Shown: positions 8,593 through 17,440 of the stretch, in pieces
Numbering within the stretch: the first letter of the stretch is position 1
How the letters are laid out: every line of letters starts with the position of its first letter
NCBI RefSeq assembly: GCF_025153455.1
Contig: NZ_JANZNT010000001.1
Coordinates: 1,426,001-1,490,000, forward strand
DNA: 64,000 nt
DNA from: Sphingomonas sp. BGYR3
GTDB lineage: Bacteria; Pseudomonadota; Alphaproteobacteria; Sphingomonadales; Sphingomonadaceae
Reading direction: 5' to 3'
The notes under the pieces: model-generated
The model's database searches: none
Told to the model about the DNA's origin: nothing
The model's input: only the letters and a program-made list of their open reading frames with translations
Position numbers and translations under genes: made by a program

Positions 8593-10323
8593 ATGGAAAA
8601 CGCGATCACTCCCGCCACCATCGATACCGCGCCCGTCCCGGCCGGCAATCGCCTTGCGGACCCGTTCCGGCAGATTTCCGGCTTGATGGATCAGCCCGCG
8701 GTCAAACGCGCGCTGCCGTTTCTGTTTCTGCTCGGCCTGATCGGCGCTGCCGCGCTGGCCTGGGCCGTGCTGGCCAGCCCGCCGCAGCGCGTGCTGTTCC
8801 AGAACCTGCCCGACAGCGACAAGGGTCAGGTGGTCGAGGCGCTGACCGCTGCGGGGATCGAAAGCCAGCTTGACGGAACCGGATCGGTGACCGTTGGCGA
8901 GGACGACTATCACCGCGCCCGGATGCTGCTGGCCGCTCAGGACCTGCCAAAGGCAGCGCCGGGCGGCTATGCCCTGCTGGACCAGCTGCCCATGGGCGTC
9001 AGCCGCGCGGTCGAGGGCGAGCGGCTTCGCCAGGCGCGCGAGACGGAACTGGCCCGTTCTATCGCCACCATCGACACCGTTGCCGAGGCGCGCGTGCATC
9101 TGGCCATGCCGGAGGCAAGCGTGTTCGTGCGCGACAAGGCGGCGCCCTCCGCCTCTGTCATCGTGAAACTTCAGCCTGGCCGCACGATGAGCGATGCGCA
9201 GGTCAAATCCGTCATCAACCTGGTCGCATCGTCCGTGCCGGGCATGAAGCCGGAATCGGTGACCATCGTCGATCAGATGGGTGCCCTGCTCAACCAGCCG
9301 GGCGGCAAGGACCCGACGGGTTCGGGCGGCGATGCCCGCATCGAATTTCAGGGCCGGGTCGAGGAAAAGTACCGCGAACAGCTGGCCAAGCTGCTGACGC
9401 CGCTGCTGGGTGCCGGCAATTTCTCGGCCGAAATCCAGGCCGATGTGAACCTGGATGAAAATCAGGCGACCCGCGAAACCTATGACAAGGAAAATGCGGT
9501 CGTCCGTGCCGAACAGGGCAATTACACCACGCCGCAGGGCGAAGGTGCGACGCCCGGCGGCATCCCCGGCGCGCTGTCCAACACCGTGCCCGCCCCGGCC
9601 GCGGTCGAGCGGCCCAATCAGCAGCCCCAGCCCGCAACGCCGCCGCCCGGCCAGACGGCCGAGGCCGGTGCAGCCACGACGACGGCGGCTACCCCGCTGG
9701 TCAAGGCAAGCGAGAATTTCGCCCGCAGCTATGACGTGAACCGCGAAGTGTCGGTGACCCGCCAGATGCCGGGCCAGATCCGCCGCCTGTCCGTTGCCGT
9801 CCTGCTGCGCGAACCCGATGGCGGCAAGCCGCGCAGCCCGGTGGAAATCCAGCAGATCACCCAGCTCGTCCGTGCGGCCGTCGGCTATAATCAGGAACGC
9901 GGCGACCAGGTGACCGTGATCAGCCGCAAGTTTTCCAGCGAGGTGACGGCCAAGGTCGAGCCGAAATGGTATGAGGCCGAATGGGTGCCGATGGCGATGC
10001 GCCACGGCACCGCCCTGATCATTGCCCTGCTGGTCCTGTTCGTCGGCATCCGCCCGATGGTCCGCGCCATGACCCGCAAGCGGGACGCGGTCGCCAGCAC
10101 GGCTGCGCCGCGTCCGGCGGGTACCGGCAACGCGCTGGGCGACCCCGACAGCCCGGTCGGCGCAGGCGATGCTCCGCAACGTCCACCAGTCAGCGTTGAG
10201 ATGTTGGAAACCGCGCACAGCTATGAAGAGCGCGTCGGACTCGTGCGGGGCTTTACCCGTGACAACCCGGCCCGCGCCGCGCTTGCGGTGCGCGACATGA
10301 TCCAGGCGGACGCCAAGCAATGA
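8593..10323 (+). CDS. fliF: Flagellar MS-ring protein FliF
   Basis: FliF forms the inner-membrane MS-ring on which rotor and export gate assemble. The 576-residue length is normal. Two membrane helices flank a large periplasmic part: about residues 37-56 (FLFLLGLIGAAALAWAVLA) and about 475-490 (ALIIALLVLFVGIRPMV). Ring-building segments include GYALLDQLPMGVSRAVEGERLRQARETELARSI and IVDQMGALLN. Around residues 315-360 there is a Pro/Gly/Gln-rich disordered linker, as in many FliF. The C-terminal tail after residue 545 is the FliG-binding region. It overlaps fliG by ATGA. Confidence 0.96.
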   Translation: MENAITPATIDTAPVPAGNRLADPFRQISGLMDQPAVKRALPFLFLLGLIGAAALAWAVLASPPQRVLFQNLPDSDKGQVVEALTAAGIESQLDGTGSVTVGEDDYHRARMLLAAQDLPKAAPGGYALLDQLPMGVSRAVEGERLRQARETELARSIATIDTVAEARVHLAMPEASVFVRDKAAPSASVIVKLQPGRTMSDAQVKSVINLVASSVPGMKPESVTIVDQMGALLNQPGGKDPTGSGGDARIEFQGRVEEKYREQLAKLLTPLLGAGNFSAEIQADVNLDENQATRETYDKENAVVRAEQGNYTTPQGEGATPGGIPGALSNTVPAPAAVERPNQQPQPATPPPGQTAEAGAATTTAATPLVKASENFARSYDVNREVSVTRQMPGQIRRLSVAVLLREPDGGKPRSPVEIQQITQLVRAAVGYNQERGDQVTVISRKFSSEVTAKVEPKWYEAEWVPMAMRHGTALIIALLVLFVGIRPMVRAMTRKRDAVASTAAPRPAGTGNALGDPDSPVGAGDAPQRPPVSVEMLETAHSYEERVGLVRGFTRDNPARAALAVRDMIQADAKQ

Positions 10324-11327
10324 CGGAAGAACCGCGCAGCTATTCGGGCGTAGAACGGGCCGCCGTACTGATGATGCTGGTCGGCGAGGCAGAGGCCGCC
10401 GCCATCCTGCAGAAACTGGAACCCGAAGAGGTCCGTCAGCTTGGCAAGGCGATGTTCTCCGTCGCCGACGTCAGCGAGATCGAGGTCGAGGCGGTGCTGG
10501 ACGATTTTGTCGACCGCGCCCGCGAACGCACCTCGGTCAGCTTTGACCCGCGCCCCCGGATCGAGGGGATGATGAACCGCGCGCTCGGCCCGGAAAAGGC
10601 CGAGAGCGTGCTGGCCCGCATCACGCCGCCTGCCGCCGCCTGTGCCATCGACCTGCTCGACTGGCTGGACCCCGGCGAGATCGCCGCGCTGATCGAGGAT
10701 GAACATCCCCAGATTGCGGCGGTGCTGATCGCCAACCTAGACCCCGCCGTAGCGGCCAAGGTGCTGGAAATGCTGCCCGAGGCGATCCAGCCCCAGGTGC
10801 TGCACCGCATCGCCAAGCTCGGCCCGATCACGCCGGAGGCGATCGAAACGCTGAAGCAGATGCTGGCCAAGCGCGCCGGTCAGGCGAGCGGCGGGTCGGG
10901 CCTGCAGATCGGCGGCACGCGCGATGCGGCAAAGATCCTGTCCTCCGGCCGCAAGGCGACGGAAACCCGGGTCATGCCGAAACTGGCCAAGATCGACCGC
11001 GATGTCGCGCGCGCGATCGAGGAGGCGATGTTCGTCTTCGACAATCTGCTCGACCTGGACGACAAGAATCTGGGCACGCTCATCCGCAATGTCGACAGCG
11101 ACACGCTGGTCCGCGCGCTCAAGGGCGTGGACGAGGCGGCCCGCAAGCGGTTCCTGGGCTGTATGTCCAGCCGCGCCGCCGACCAGATCCGCGACGAAAT
11201 GGAATCGCGCGGGCCAATGCGCCTGTCCGAGGTGCTGGAGGCGCAGAAGGCAGTCATCACGCTTGCCCGCCAGCTGGCCAAGGACGGCACGATCATGATG
11301 GGCGCCGGCGAGGACGACTATGTTTGA
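10320..11327 (+). CDS. fliG: Flagellar motor switch protein FliG
   Basis: FliG links FliF to the C-ring and carries the torque-generating face. The 335-residue protein has N, M and C domains. The EHPQIAAVLIANLDPAVAAKVL segment contains the conserved EHPQ motif, and the C-terminal part (IEEAMFVFDNLLDLDDKNLGTLIRNVDSDTLVRALKG...NMSxRAA-like CMSSRAADQIRDEMESRGPMRLSEVLEAQ) holds the charged torque helix. Unlike its neighbours it does not overlap the next gene: a 113-base gap with a large palindrome separates it from fliH. Confidence 0.96.
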   Translation: MTEEPRSYSGVERAAVLMMLVGEAEAAAILQKLEPEEVRQLGKAMFSVADVSEIEVEAVLDDFVDRARERTSVSFDPRPRIEGMMNRALGPEKAESVLARITPPAAACAIDLLDWLDPGEIAALIEDEHPQIAAVLIANLDPAVAAKVLEMLPEAIQPQVLHRIAKLGPITPEAIETLKQMLAKRAGQASGGSGLQIGGTRDAAKILSSGRKATETRVMPKLAKIDRDVARAIEEAMFVFDNLLDLDDKNLGTLIRNVDSDTLVRALKGVDEAARKRFLGCMSSRAADQIRDEMESRGPMRLSEVLEAQKAVITLARQLAKDGTIMMGAGEDDYV

Positions 11328-11344
11328 GGCTTATTTTGGCGGCA

Positions 11345-11414
11345 CCGGCCCGCTCCCCCGCCCGGCCACCCAGCGTCAGAATTCTGTGGGTGGCCGGGCG
11401 GGGGAGCGGGCTGG
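11345..11414. repeat. Long near-perfect palindrome between fliG and fliH
   Basis: Bases 11348-11372 and 11387-11411 are exact reverse complements over 25 bp. With one G-T pair the stem grows to 28 bp (11345-11414). The 14-base loop ends with a second perfect palindrome, CAGAATTCTG (11377-11386). The arms are almost pure G/C, with the core CCGCCCGGCCACCCA on the left. There is no T-run after it. It sits in the only large gap of the fliE-to-fliJ run. It may be a mobile palindromic repeat, an RNA processing or stability element, or an attenuator; the sequence alone does not decide. Confidence 0.9.
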
Positions 11415-11440
11415 CACCGCAACCGCGCGGAGCGTCAAGA

Positions 11441-12178
11441 ATGTCTGATTTCGCGCCCGGCTTTGTCAGTCGGCATCAGATGGCGGCGGACGCACTCGCC
11501 CGTGCCTTTGCGCCGCCCGCCGGATTTGCCGAGCGGCCGATCGCGCCGACGACGGCAGCGGCGGCCCAACCGCGCAGCTTCAGCCCGGAAACGCCCGGCC
11601 CGCGGCATTTCCGCCCGGCCGACCCGGATCGCAACCCGACCGAGGGCTGGGATCCCCTGTCCCCCAGTGTCGAGCCCTATCCGGCCGAATCCGCACTGGA
11701 CGCAATCGATGCTGCGCGCGCCGCCGGCTATGCCGAGGGGATGGCTGCTGCGCTGAGCGAAATCGGCCAGGCAAGGGAACGCGGCGATTCGCTGGGCGAC
11801 CGGATCGCGGCCGCGCTTGCCAGCGGCGCACAGATCGACCGCGACCGCATGGCTGCACGGCTGCGCGCGACCGTGCAGAAACTGGTCCACCGGATCGTGG
11901 GCGATACCGGCATCGATGCCGATCGGATGAATGCACGCATTGCCGCCGCGGTCGAACTGCTTGCCGATGGCAGCGAATCGGCGCTGCTTCGACTGCACCC
12001 CGACGATATGCCGCTGATCGAGGGGCAGTTGCCGAAATCCGTCTTTGCCGTAGGCGATTCGGCCGTGGATCGGGGCGGCTTCGTCCTTGAATCGGCATCC
12101 ACCCTGATCGAGGACGGCCCGGCGCTCTGGCTGGAACAGCTGGATGCCGCGATCAACCGTGCGGCGGTGCCGAACTGA
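11441..12178 (+). CDS. fliH: Flagellar assembly protein FliH
   Basis: FliH binds the export ATPase FliI and holds it at the C-ring. The 245-residue protein has a Pro/Ala-rich N-terminus (residues 1-85), then a helical part beginning ALDAIDAARAAGYAEGMAAALSEIGQARERGDSLGDRIAAAL and a C-terminal domain like the peripheral-stalk subunits of ATP synthase. The ATG at 11441 has GGAG 9 bases upstream. The same frame is open back to a TTG at 11324 that overlaps the fliG stop and would read through the palindrome; that longer form is less likely. It overlaps fliI by one base. Confidence 0.85.
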   Translation: MSDFAPGFVSRHQMAADALARAFAPPAGFAERPIAPTTAAAAQPRSFSPETPGPRHFRPADPDRNPTEGWDPLSPSVEPYPAESALDAIDAARAAGYAEGMAAALSEIGQARERGDSLGDRIAAALASGAQIDRDRMAARLRATVQKLVHRIVGDTGIDADRMNARIAAAVELLADGSESALLRLHPDDMPLIEGQLPKSVFAVGDSAVDRGGFVLESASTLIEDGPALWLEQLDAAINRAAVPN

Positions 12179-13506
12179 TGCTCGGCCGCTTTACCGACCA
12201 GTATCTGGACGCCATCGATCAGGTGGATTTCACCCCGCAACCGCGCGTCGCGGGACGGCTGGCCAGCTATGACGGCCTGTTGATGGAGGCGGTGGGCCTG
12301 TCCCTGCCCGTCGGCACGGTCTGTGCCATCGGCGAGGGTGCCGGGCTGGTGCAGGCCGAAGTCATCGGTTTTCGCGGCGGTCGCACCTTGATGATGAACC
12401 TGGGTGGTCCCGCCCCCCTGCTTCCCAATGCGCCGGTTCGGCCGATCGGTGCACCGGGTGAGGCGGAGGTGGGCGCTGCCCTGCTTGGCCGCGTCGTCGA
12501 CGGCGCGGGCAATCCGATCGACGGCCAGGGCCCGATCCGCGGCGCCGGCCGCTGGCCACTGGCCGGTAGGCTGCAGAACCCGCTGGACCGGGGCCGTGTG
12601 CTGAAGCCGCTGGACGTCGGCGTCCGGGCGATCAACGGCCTGTTGACCATTGGTCAGGGCCAGCGCGTGGGCATCATGGCCGGATCGGGTGTCGGCAAAT
12701 CGGTGCTGCTCGGCATGATGGTCCGCGCGGCAAAAGCCGATGTGATCGTCGTCGGCCTGATCGGCGAGCGCAGCCGCGAGGTTGCCGATTTCCTGGAAAC
12801 CAAGGTGTCGGGCGATGCCCGCGCCCGGTCGGTCGTCGTTGCGGTACCGGCCAACCACTCACCCGTCCTGCGCATCCGGGGTGCGCTGCGCGCCACGGCC
12901 ATTGCCGAGGCATTCCGGGCAGAGGGCAAGCAGGTGCTGCTCATCATGGATTCGCTGACCCGCGTCGCCCATGCCGGGCGAGAGATCGGGCTGGCGCTGG
13001 GCGAACCGGCCAGCGCGCGCGGCTATCCGCCCTCGGCAATCGCCATGCTGCCCGGCCTGATCGAACGGGCGGGCACGGATGTGGTCAGCGGCGGATCGAT
13101 CACCGCCATTTATACCGTGCTGGCGGATGGCGATGACGGGAATGATCCCGTGGTCGACTCGGCCCGATCGATCCTTGACGGCCATATCGTGTTGTCGCGT
13201 CAGCTCGCCGAACGCGGCGTCTATCCCGCCATCGACCTTGGCCCCTCGGTCAGCCGCGTGATGACCGACATCACGCCGACCCAGCATCAACAGGCCGCCC
13301 GCATCCTGCGCCGTCACCTCGCCACCTATGAGGAAAACCGCGATCTCGTGCTGATGGGTGCCTATCGGACGGGGACGGATGCGGCGCTGGATCTTGCCAT
13401 CGCCTGCCACCCGGCGATCATGGATTATATCCGCCAGGATTCCCACGCGGTGATCCCGCTGGAGGAAGCCGCCGCCGAATTGATCGGCGTGTTCGGCGAT
13501 GGATAG
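12178..13506 (+). CDS. fliI: Flagellum-specific ATPase FliI
   Basis: The export ATPase related to F1-beta. It has 442 residues with Walker A GSGVGKS at about 169-175, Walker B in QVLLIMDSLTRVAHAGREIGLALGEP, and the family signature GYPPSAIAMLPGLIERAG. The C-terminal segment DSARSILDGHIVLSRQLAERGVYPAIDLGPSVSRVM is conserved in type III export ATPases. The gene is translationally coupled to fliH (TGATG) and overlaps fliJ by 8 bases. Confidence 0.97.
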   Translation: MLGRFTDQYLDAIDQVDFTPQPRVAGRLASYDGLLMEAVGLSLPVGTVCAIGEGAGLVQAEVIGFRGGRTLMMNLGGPAPLLPNAPVRPIGAPGEAEVGAALLGRVVDGAGNPIDGQGPIRGAGRWPLAGRLQNPLDRGRVLKPLDVGVRAINGLLTIGQGQRVGIMAGSGVGKSVLLGMMVRAAKADVIVVGLIGERSREVADFLETKVSGDARARSVVVAVPANHSPVLRIRGALRATAIAEAFRAEGKQVLLIMDSLTRVAHAGREIGLALGEPASARGYPPSAIAMLPGLIERAGTDVVSGGSITAIYTVLADGDDGNDPVVDSARSILDGHIVLSRQLAERGVYPAIDLGPSVSRVMTDITPTQHQQAARILRRHLATYEENRDLVLMGAYRTGTDAALDLAIACHPAIMDYIRQDSHAVIPLEEAAAELIGVFGDG

Positions 13507-13930
13507 CAAAAGCGCGCGGCTTGCCCGGCTGCACCGCGTTCGCGGCCTGCAGCTCAGCCTGGTTCAGGCAGAGGAGGCGCAGGCGCAGCGCCGGTTGAAC
13601 GAGGAACAGGCGCTGCGCACCCGCATCGCCCAGCTTGCCGCCGAAGTCGCGCCCGTACCGACCCCTGCGCCCGATGCCGCGCTGACCATGATCGCGTCGG
13701 CCCATTATCGCGACCGGCTGAACCAGACGGCGATGGCCGCCGAACAGCGCGTGGCCGGTGCCACCCGCCAGCTGGATCAGGCCCGCGCCCGCACGGTCGA
13801 GGCGCGGCGCGATGAAACCGCGATGGAAAAGCTGATGCAGCGGGCAGCGGGGGAAGCCGCCGCCCGCGCCCGGCGCGCCATGGAATCCCTGCCACCGGGC
13901 AAGCCGCCAAAACGGCACGATCCTTGCTAA
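13499..13930 (+). CDS. fliJ: Flagellar export protein FliJ
   Basis: A 143-residue coiled-coil protein with heptad-rich Leu/Ala/Gln/Arg pattern (LARLHRVRGLQLSLVQAEEAQAQRRLNEEQALRTRIAQLAAE... and RQLDQARARTVEARRDETAMEKLMQRAAGEAAARARR). Sequence identity in the FliJ family is low; the call rests on size, coiled coil and position directly after fliI. FliJ resembles the gamma stalk of ATP synthase and connects FliI to the FlhA gate. It begins 8 bases before the fliI stop. Confidence 0.8.
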   Translation: MDSKSARLARLHRVRGLQLSLVQAEEAQAQRRLNEEQALRTRIAQLAAEVAPVPTPAPDAALTMIASAHYRDRLNQTAMAAEQRVAGATRQLDQARARTVEARRDETAMEKLMQRAAGEAAARARRAMESLPPGKPPKRHDPC

Positions 13931-13940
13931 ATGGATCGGC

Positions 13941-15296
13941 ATGGGAATTGAACCGATGCCGACCATGCTGCCTTCCTTCGCTGCCCTGCCGGGCAGCCCA
14001 GCGCCCGGAAGCGTCTCCGCCCCCGGACCGCTGGCCGTTTCCGCCGGTTTCGGCGCGATGCTGGCCGGGCTTGCCCCTGCGCCGGTCAAACCCGTCATCG
14101 CAGCCCTGCCCGAAACGCTGGCGATCGCTGACCGGCAAAACGGTGCCGCCATCGGCAAAACCCTGCCGGTCGAGCCGCTGCTCACCGCCCCGTCCGATTC
14201 GATCGAAATGGATACGGCAGAGCCCAAAACGTCGCCCGACTCCGATGCCGCCCAGCCTGCATCGGTTGCCGAAATACCATTCTGGCCGATGCCGTCCCCC
14301 GTTGTTCAGCCATTGCCCACACCCGCACCGGCGCCCCTGCCCGACCAGGGACAGGCAACGCAGACCATCGCATCACCCGTGCAGCCGGCACAGACCGCGG
14401 CCCTGCCGGTGGCCACCGATGGCGCGCCCGCAACCCCGGCGGCCATGTCGGTCCCGCCCGCCCTTCAGCCCGCCGAGTCCCCGACCGGCCCGGCCCCGGT
14501 GCTGGTCGCTGCGCCAGCTGCACCCGCGGTTGCAGCGCCGATGTCCTCGATCGCCTTTCCGCCCCCTGGACTGGGTGCGATGTCCGACGGCAAGCCTTTG
14601 GCGGCCGCGCAGCCCTCGCCGATCGGCATGGGTCAGGCCGCACCGCGCGTCTCCGCCGACACCGATCCCGCGCCGCAGCCGTTGCCCGCCGCCGCCCCGC
14701 CCGTCCGCGCCGAACCGGTGCCGGCGGCACAATTGTTCATTGGTCAGATCGCGACCGCGCTGGATGACCGTGCCCAGCGCAGCGGCGCGCGCCTGATCGA
14801 CCTGGCCGTCGATCTTGCCGCGACCGGCCCATCTGGCGGCCAGCGCGCCGAACTGCCCGGCATCGCCGTCGCTGCGCCTGCCGCGGCGGATCAGGGCCGG
14901 CTCGACATGGAGCGGCGCGAATGGATGGCGACGATGATCGACCGGATCGAAACGATCCGCGCCGATGGGCGTCAGGATGTTCGCATCCGCCTGTCCCCCG
15001 ATGCGCTGGGCAGCATCGACATCCGCATCACTGAACGCAGCGGCGTCGCCGATGTCCAGGTAACCGCCGAACAGGCCGGCGCCCGCGCGATGCTGGCCGA
15101 GGCGGCACCCCGCCTGAGCGAGCTCGCTGAAAGCCGGGGGCTGCGCCTCACCGCACAGTTCGATGGCAGCGACCGGCAGTCGCCGGGCCGATCCCCTTAC
15201 CATCCGGAACAGGACGCGCCGTCGCGGCCGCGCCCTGCCTCCTCCGTTTCAACCACCGCCGAGCCCAAGGCGCGGCCCGATGACCGCATCGCGTGA
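13941..15296 (+). CDS. fliK: Flagellar hook-length control protein FliK
   Basis: FliK is the secreted ruler that sets hook length and switches export specificity through FlhB. The 451-residue protein has a long Pro/Ala-rich, low-complexity N-terminal part (residues 1-310) and the conserved C-terminal switch domain at roughly 325-410: EWMATMIDRIETIRADGRQDVRIRLSPDALGSIDIRITERSGVADVQVTAEQAGARAMLAEAAPRLSELAESRGLRL. The tail is Ser/Pro/Arg-rich. Start choice among ATG 13941, 13956 and 13965 is uncertain. Confidence 0.88.
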   Translation: MGIEPMPTMLPSFAALPGSPAPGSVSAPGPLAVSAGFGAMLAGLAPAPVKPVIAALPETLAIADRQNGAAIGKTLPVEPLLTAPSDSIEMDTAEPKTSPDSDAAQPASVAEIPFWPMPSPVVQPLPTPAPAPLPDQGQATQTIASPVQPAQTAALPVATDGAPATPAAMSVPPALQPAESPTGPAPVLVAAPAAPAVAAPMSSIAFPPPGLGAMSDGKPLAAAQPSPIGMGQAAPRVSADTDPAPQPLPAAAPPVRAEPVPAAQLFIGQIATALDDRAQRSGARLIDLAVDLAATGPSGGQRAELPGIAVAAPAAADQGRLDMERREWMATMIDRIETIRADGRQDVRIRLSPDALGSIDIRITERSGVADVQVTAEQAGARAMLAEAAPRLSELAESRGLRLTAQFDGSDRQSPGRSPYHPEQDAPSRPRPASSVSTTAEPKARPDDRIA

Positions 15297-15315
15297 CTTG
15301 CAAGGAACCTGACCA

Positions 15316-15936
15316 ATGAGCGACGCAAAACCCGACGAAGCAGCGCCCAAGAAAAAGGGCGGCAAGATGAAATGGATCCTGATCGGCCTGGGCGTCCTCG
15401 TCCTGGGCGGTGGGGGCGCGGGCGCCGGCCTGTATTTCGGCGGCGTGATCGGCGGCAAGGCTGATGGCCATGCCGAAGCATCCGGCCCCAAGTTGGTCCC
15501 TCATTCCGAACAGAAGCGGGCCGAGGCCGGCAAGGAAGGCGGCGGCGAAGGCGAGGGCAGCGAAGGCGGCTCCGAATCGGCCGGCAAGCCGACGCCAAAG
15601 GGCGAAGGCGGCGATGAATATGCCAGCAACTATTATGCACTGGAAAAAGAGTTCACGTCGAACCTGCGCGAAAGCGTCCACTTCATCCAGGTCGGCGTCG
15701 CCGTTTCCACGCCCTATGACGACACGGTCATCAACAATCTGAAAACGCACGAGATTGCGGTGCGTTCGGCCATCCTGCTCGCGCTGAGCGAGACCGAGGA
15801 GGAAGAGGTGTTCACCGCCGACGGCAAAGCGAAACTGCAGCGCCGGCTGACCAAGGCGGTGAACGACACGCTGAAGCAAAAAGAGGGCTTTGGCGGAATT
15901 AGTAACGTCTATTTTACCAATTTTATCGTTCAGTGA
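15316..15936 (+). CDS. fliL: Flagellar basal body-associated protein FliL
   Basis: FliL is a single-pass membrane protein near the stator. The 206-residue protein has a Lys-rich N-tail (PKKKGGKMK), a membrane helix at about residues 20-43 (WILIGLGVLVLGGGGAGAGLYF), and a Gly/Glu-rich linker to about residue 100. The stomatin-like periplasmic domain follows (YYALEKEFTSNLRESVHFIQVGVAVSTPYDDTVINNLKTHEIAVRSAILLALSE). The C-terminal ISNVYFTNFIVQ is the family ending. Confidence 0.94.
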   Translation: MSDAKPDEAAPKKKGGKMKWILIGLGVLVLGGGGAGAGLYFGGVIGGKADGHAEASGPKLVPHSEQKRAEAGKEGGGEGEGSEGGSESAGKPTPKGEGGDEYASNYYALEKEFTSNLRESVHFIQVGVAVSTPYDDTVINNLKTHEIAVRSAILLALSETEEEEVFTADGKAKLQRRLTKAVNDTLKQKEGFGGISNVYFTNFIVQ

Positions 15937-15942
15937 ACGCCG

Positions 15943-16893
15943 ATGGTTAACACGGCTTCAAACACTCCGGACACGGAACGGCGCGCGCAGCCCCGCGGCA
16001 AGGCGGAACATGCGCTTGCGATCGGCGTGTCCAACGTCAATCCGTTCGGCGATCTGCATACGCTGCAGCATCTGTCGGCGCGGTTTGCGCGTTCGCTGCG
16101 CGGGGTGTTTGAACCGATGCTGCGGCGCGCGGTGCGCAGCTGGGCCGAACCGGTCGAGGTCGAACGGTTTGCCCAGTATCGCGCGCAGCGCGAACCGGGG
16201 CTGACTGCATGGCTGCCCGTGGCGATGAGCCCGGACGGCGGCCAGGCAATCATGGTCGTCCCCGGCCGCTTCGCGCTCGAACTGCTCGATCTGTTCTTTG
16301 GCGGCTTCGGCGAAGCGCCGCACAGTCTGCCCACGGAGTTTTCCCCGGCGGCCGAAGCCGTGATCCGCCGCATGGCCCAGTCGATGAGCGGCCCGCTTGC
16401 CAATGCCTGGGAACCGGTCGCCCGTATCGGCTTTGCGCCCGGCAACATCGAAACCAACGCCGCGATGCTTTCCGTCATCGACGGCGATGATCCCGTGATC
16501 GTCACCCGGTTCGGCATTGCCGCCGATGGCAGCCATCCGGCGATGATCGACATTCTGTATCCGGTCGCCGCGCTGAAGCCGCACGGCCCGTCGCTGACGG
16601 CCAAGGTGCACGGCAAGTCGTCGGAACCGGATCCCCGCTGGCTGGCCGGGCTGACCCGCGCCGCGATGAGCGTGCATTTCCCGGTCCGCTCCGTGCTGGC
16701 CGAACCCACCCTGTCGCTGGGCAAGCTGCTGGAGCTGAAGGAAGGGGACATCATCCCGATCAGCTTCGGCCCCAACGTACCCGTCATGGTCGGCAATCGC
16801 CGCCTGGGCACCGGCACGGTCGGCACGGCCAACGGCCATGCCGCCATCCGCCTCACCTCAATCGAACCTTTGCCTGAAGAGGATTTCCAATGA
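15943..16893 (+). CDS. fliM: Flagellar motor switch protein FliM
   Basis: FliM is the C-ring middle subunit between FliG and FliN. It has 316 residues. The central CheC-like domain includes VPVAMSPDGGQAIMVVPGRFALELLDLFFGG, and the C-terminal SpoA (FliN-like) domain is LAEPTLSLGKLLELKEGDIIPISFGPNVPVMVGNRRLGTGTVGTANGHAAIRL. The usual N-terminal CheY-binding LSQDEID motif is not recognisable near residues 1-20, which are Arg/Thr-rich here. It overlaps fliN by ATGA. Confidence 0.92.
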   Translation: MVNTASNTPDTERRAQPRGKAEHALAIGVSNVNPFGDLHTLQHLSARFARSLRGVFEPMLRRAVRSWAEPVEVERFAQYRAQREPGLTAWLPVAMSPDGGQAIMVVPGRFALELLDLFFGGFGEAPHSLPTEFSPAAEAVIRRMAQSMSGPLANAWEPVARIGFAPGNIETNAAMLSVIDGDDPVIVTRFGIAADGSHPAMIDILYPVAALKPHGPSLTAKVHGKSSEPDPRWLAGLTRAAMSVHFPVRSVLAEPTLSLGKLLELKEGDIIPISFGPNVPVMVGNRRLGTGTVGTANGHAAIRLTSIEPLPEEDFQ

Positions 16894-17186
16894 ACGCGAT
16901 CACCGGGGATATGCCCGTGGACGGCGCCGTCGCAGCCAATTTCCGGCTGTTGCAGGACGTCGACGTCCGGCTGACGGTGGAGATCGGATCGACGCATCTG
17001 ACGCTGCGCGAACTGCTTGCGCTCGGCGAATCGAGCGTCATCGAACTGGATCGTCAGGCCAATGAGCTGCTCGACGTGTTCGTCAACGGCACGCTGATCG
17101 GCCGGGGCGAGGTGGTGACGGTCGGCGACCGGTTCGGCGTGCGCATGACCGAACTGGTGTCGCCTGAAAAGCGGGCTGCCCGCTGA
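16890..17186 (+). CDS. fliN: Flagellar motor switch protein FliN
   Basis: FliN forms the base of the C-ring and docks FliH-FliI. The 98-residue protein is essentially one SpoA domain: FRLLQDVDVRLTVEIGSTHLTLRELLALGESSVIELDRQANELLDVFVNGTLIGRGEVVTVGDRFGVRMTELVSPEKR. Length and motifs are typical. It overlaps fliM at its start and fliO by one base at its end. Confidence 0.96.
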   Translation: MNAITGDMPVDGAVAANFRLLQDVDVRLTVEIGSTHLTLRELLALGESSVIELDRQANELLDVFVNGTLIGRGEVVTVGDRFGVRMTELVSPEKRAAR

Positions 17187-17440
17187 TGATGTGGGAATAT
17201 ATCCTGAAGCTGGTGGTGCTGCTGCCGCTGGTCTGCGGCCTGCTGGTCGGCAGCCTGTGGCTGTGGCGCAAGCTGGAGGCGCGGCTGCCCGGCCAGCAGG
17301 CGGACCGCCGTATCCAGGTCAAGGAAACCATGATGGTCTCGCCCGGCACCCGCCTTGCGGTGGTCGAGTTTGAAGGCCGCACCCTGCTTCTGTCCGTCGC
17401 ACGCAGCGGCGTGACCCTGATCGATCGGATCGAGCGGTGA
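17186..17440 (+). CDS. fliO: Flagellar biosynthetic protein FliO
   Basis: A small 84-residue membrane protein with one hydrophobic helix at about residues 5-27 (YILKLVVLLPLVCGLLVGSLWLWRKL) and a short cytoplasmic beta-rich domain (IQVKETMMVSPGTRLAVVEFEGRTLLLSVARSGVTLIDRIE). FliO assists assembly of the FliP ring. The family is poorly conserved; the call is supported by the fliN-fliO-fliP position. It overlaps both neighbours (TGATG; GTGA). Confidence 0.88.
   Translation: MMWEYILKLVVLLPLVCGLLVGSLWLWRKLEARLPGQQADRRIQVKETMMVSPGTRLAVVEFEGRTLLLSVARSGVTLIDRIER

Noticed and set aside
8170-10320. A 716-codon open frame antisense to fliF and fliE.
   Set aside because: Composition (Arg, Gly, His, Gln) and exact opposition to conserved flagellar genes show it is a shadow.
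11324-11440. FliH start at TTG 11324, giving a 39-residue N-terminal extension through the palindrome.
   Set aside because: The extension is Arg/Pro/Gly-rich and unlike FliH, while ATG 11441 has a proper GGAG site.
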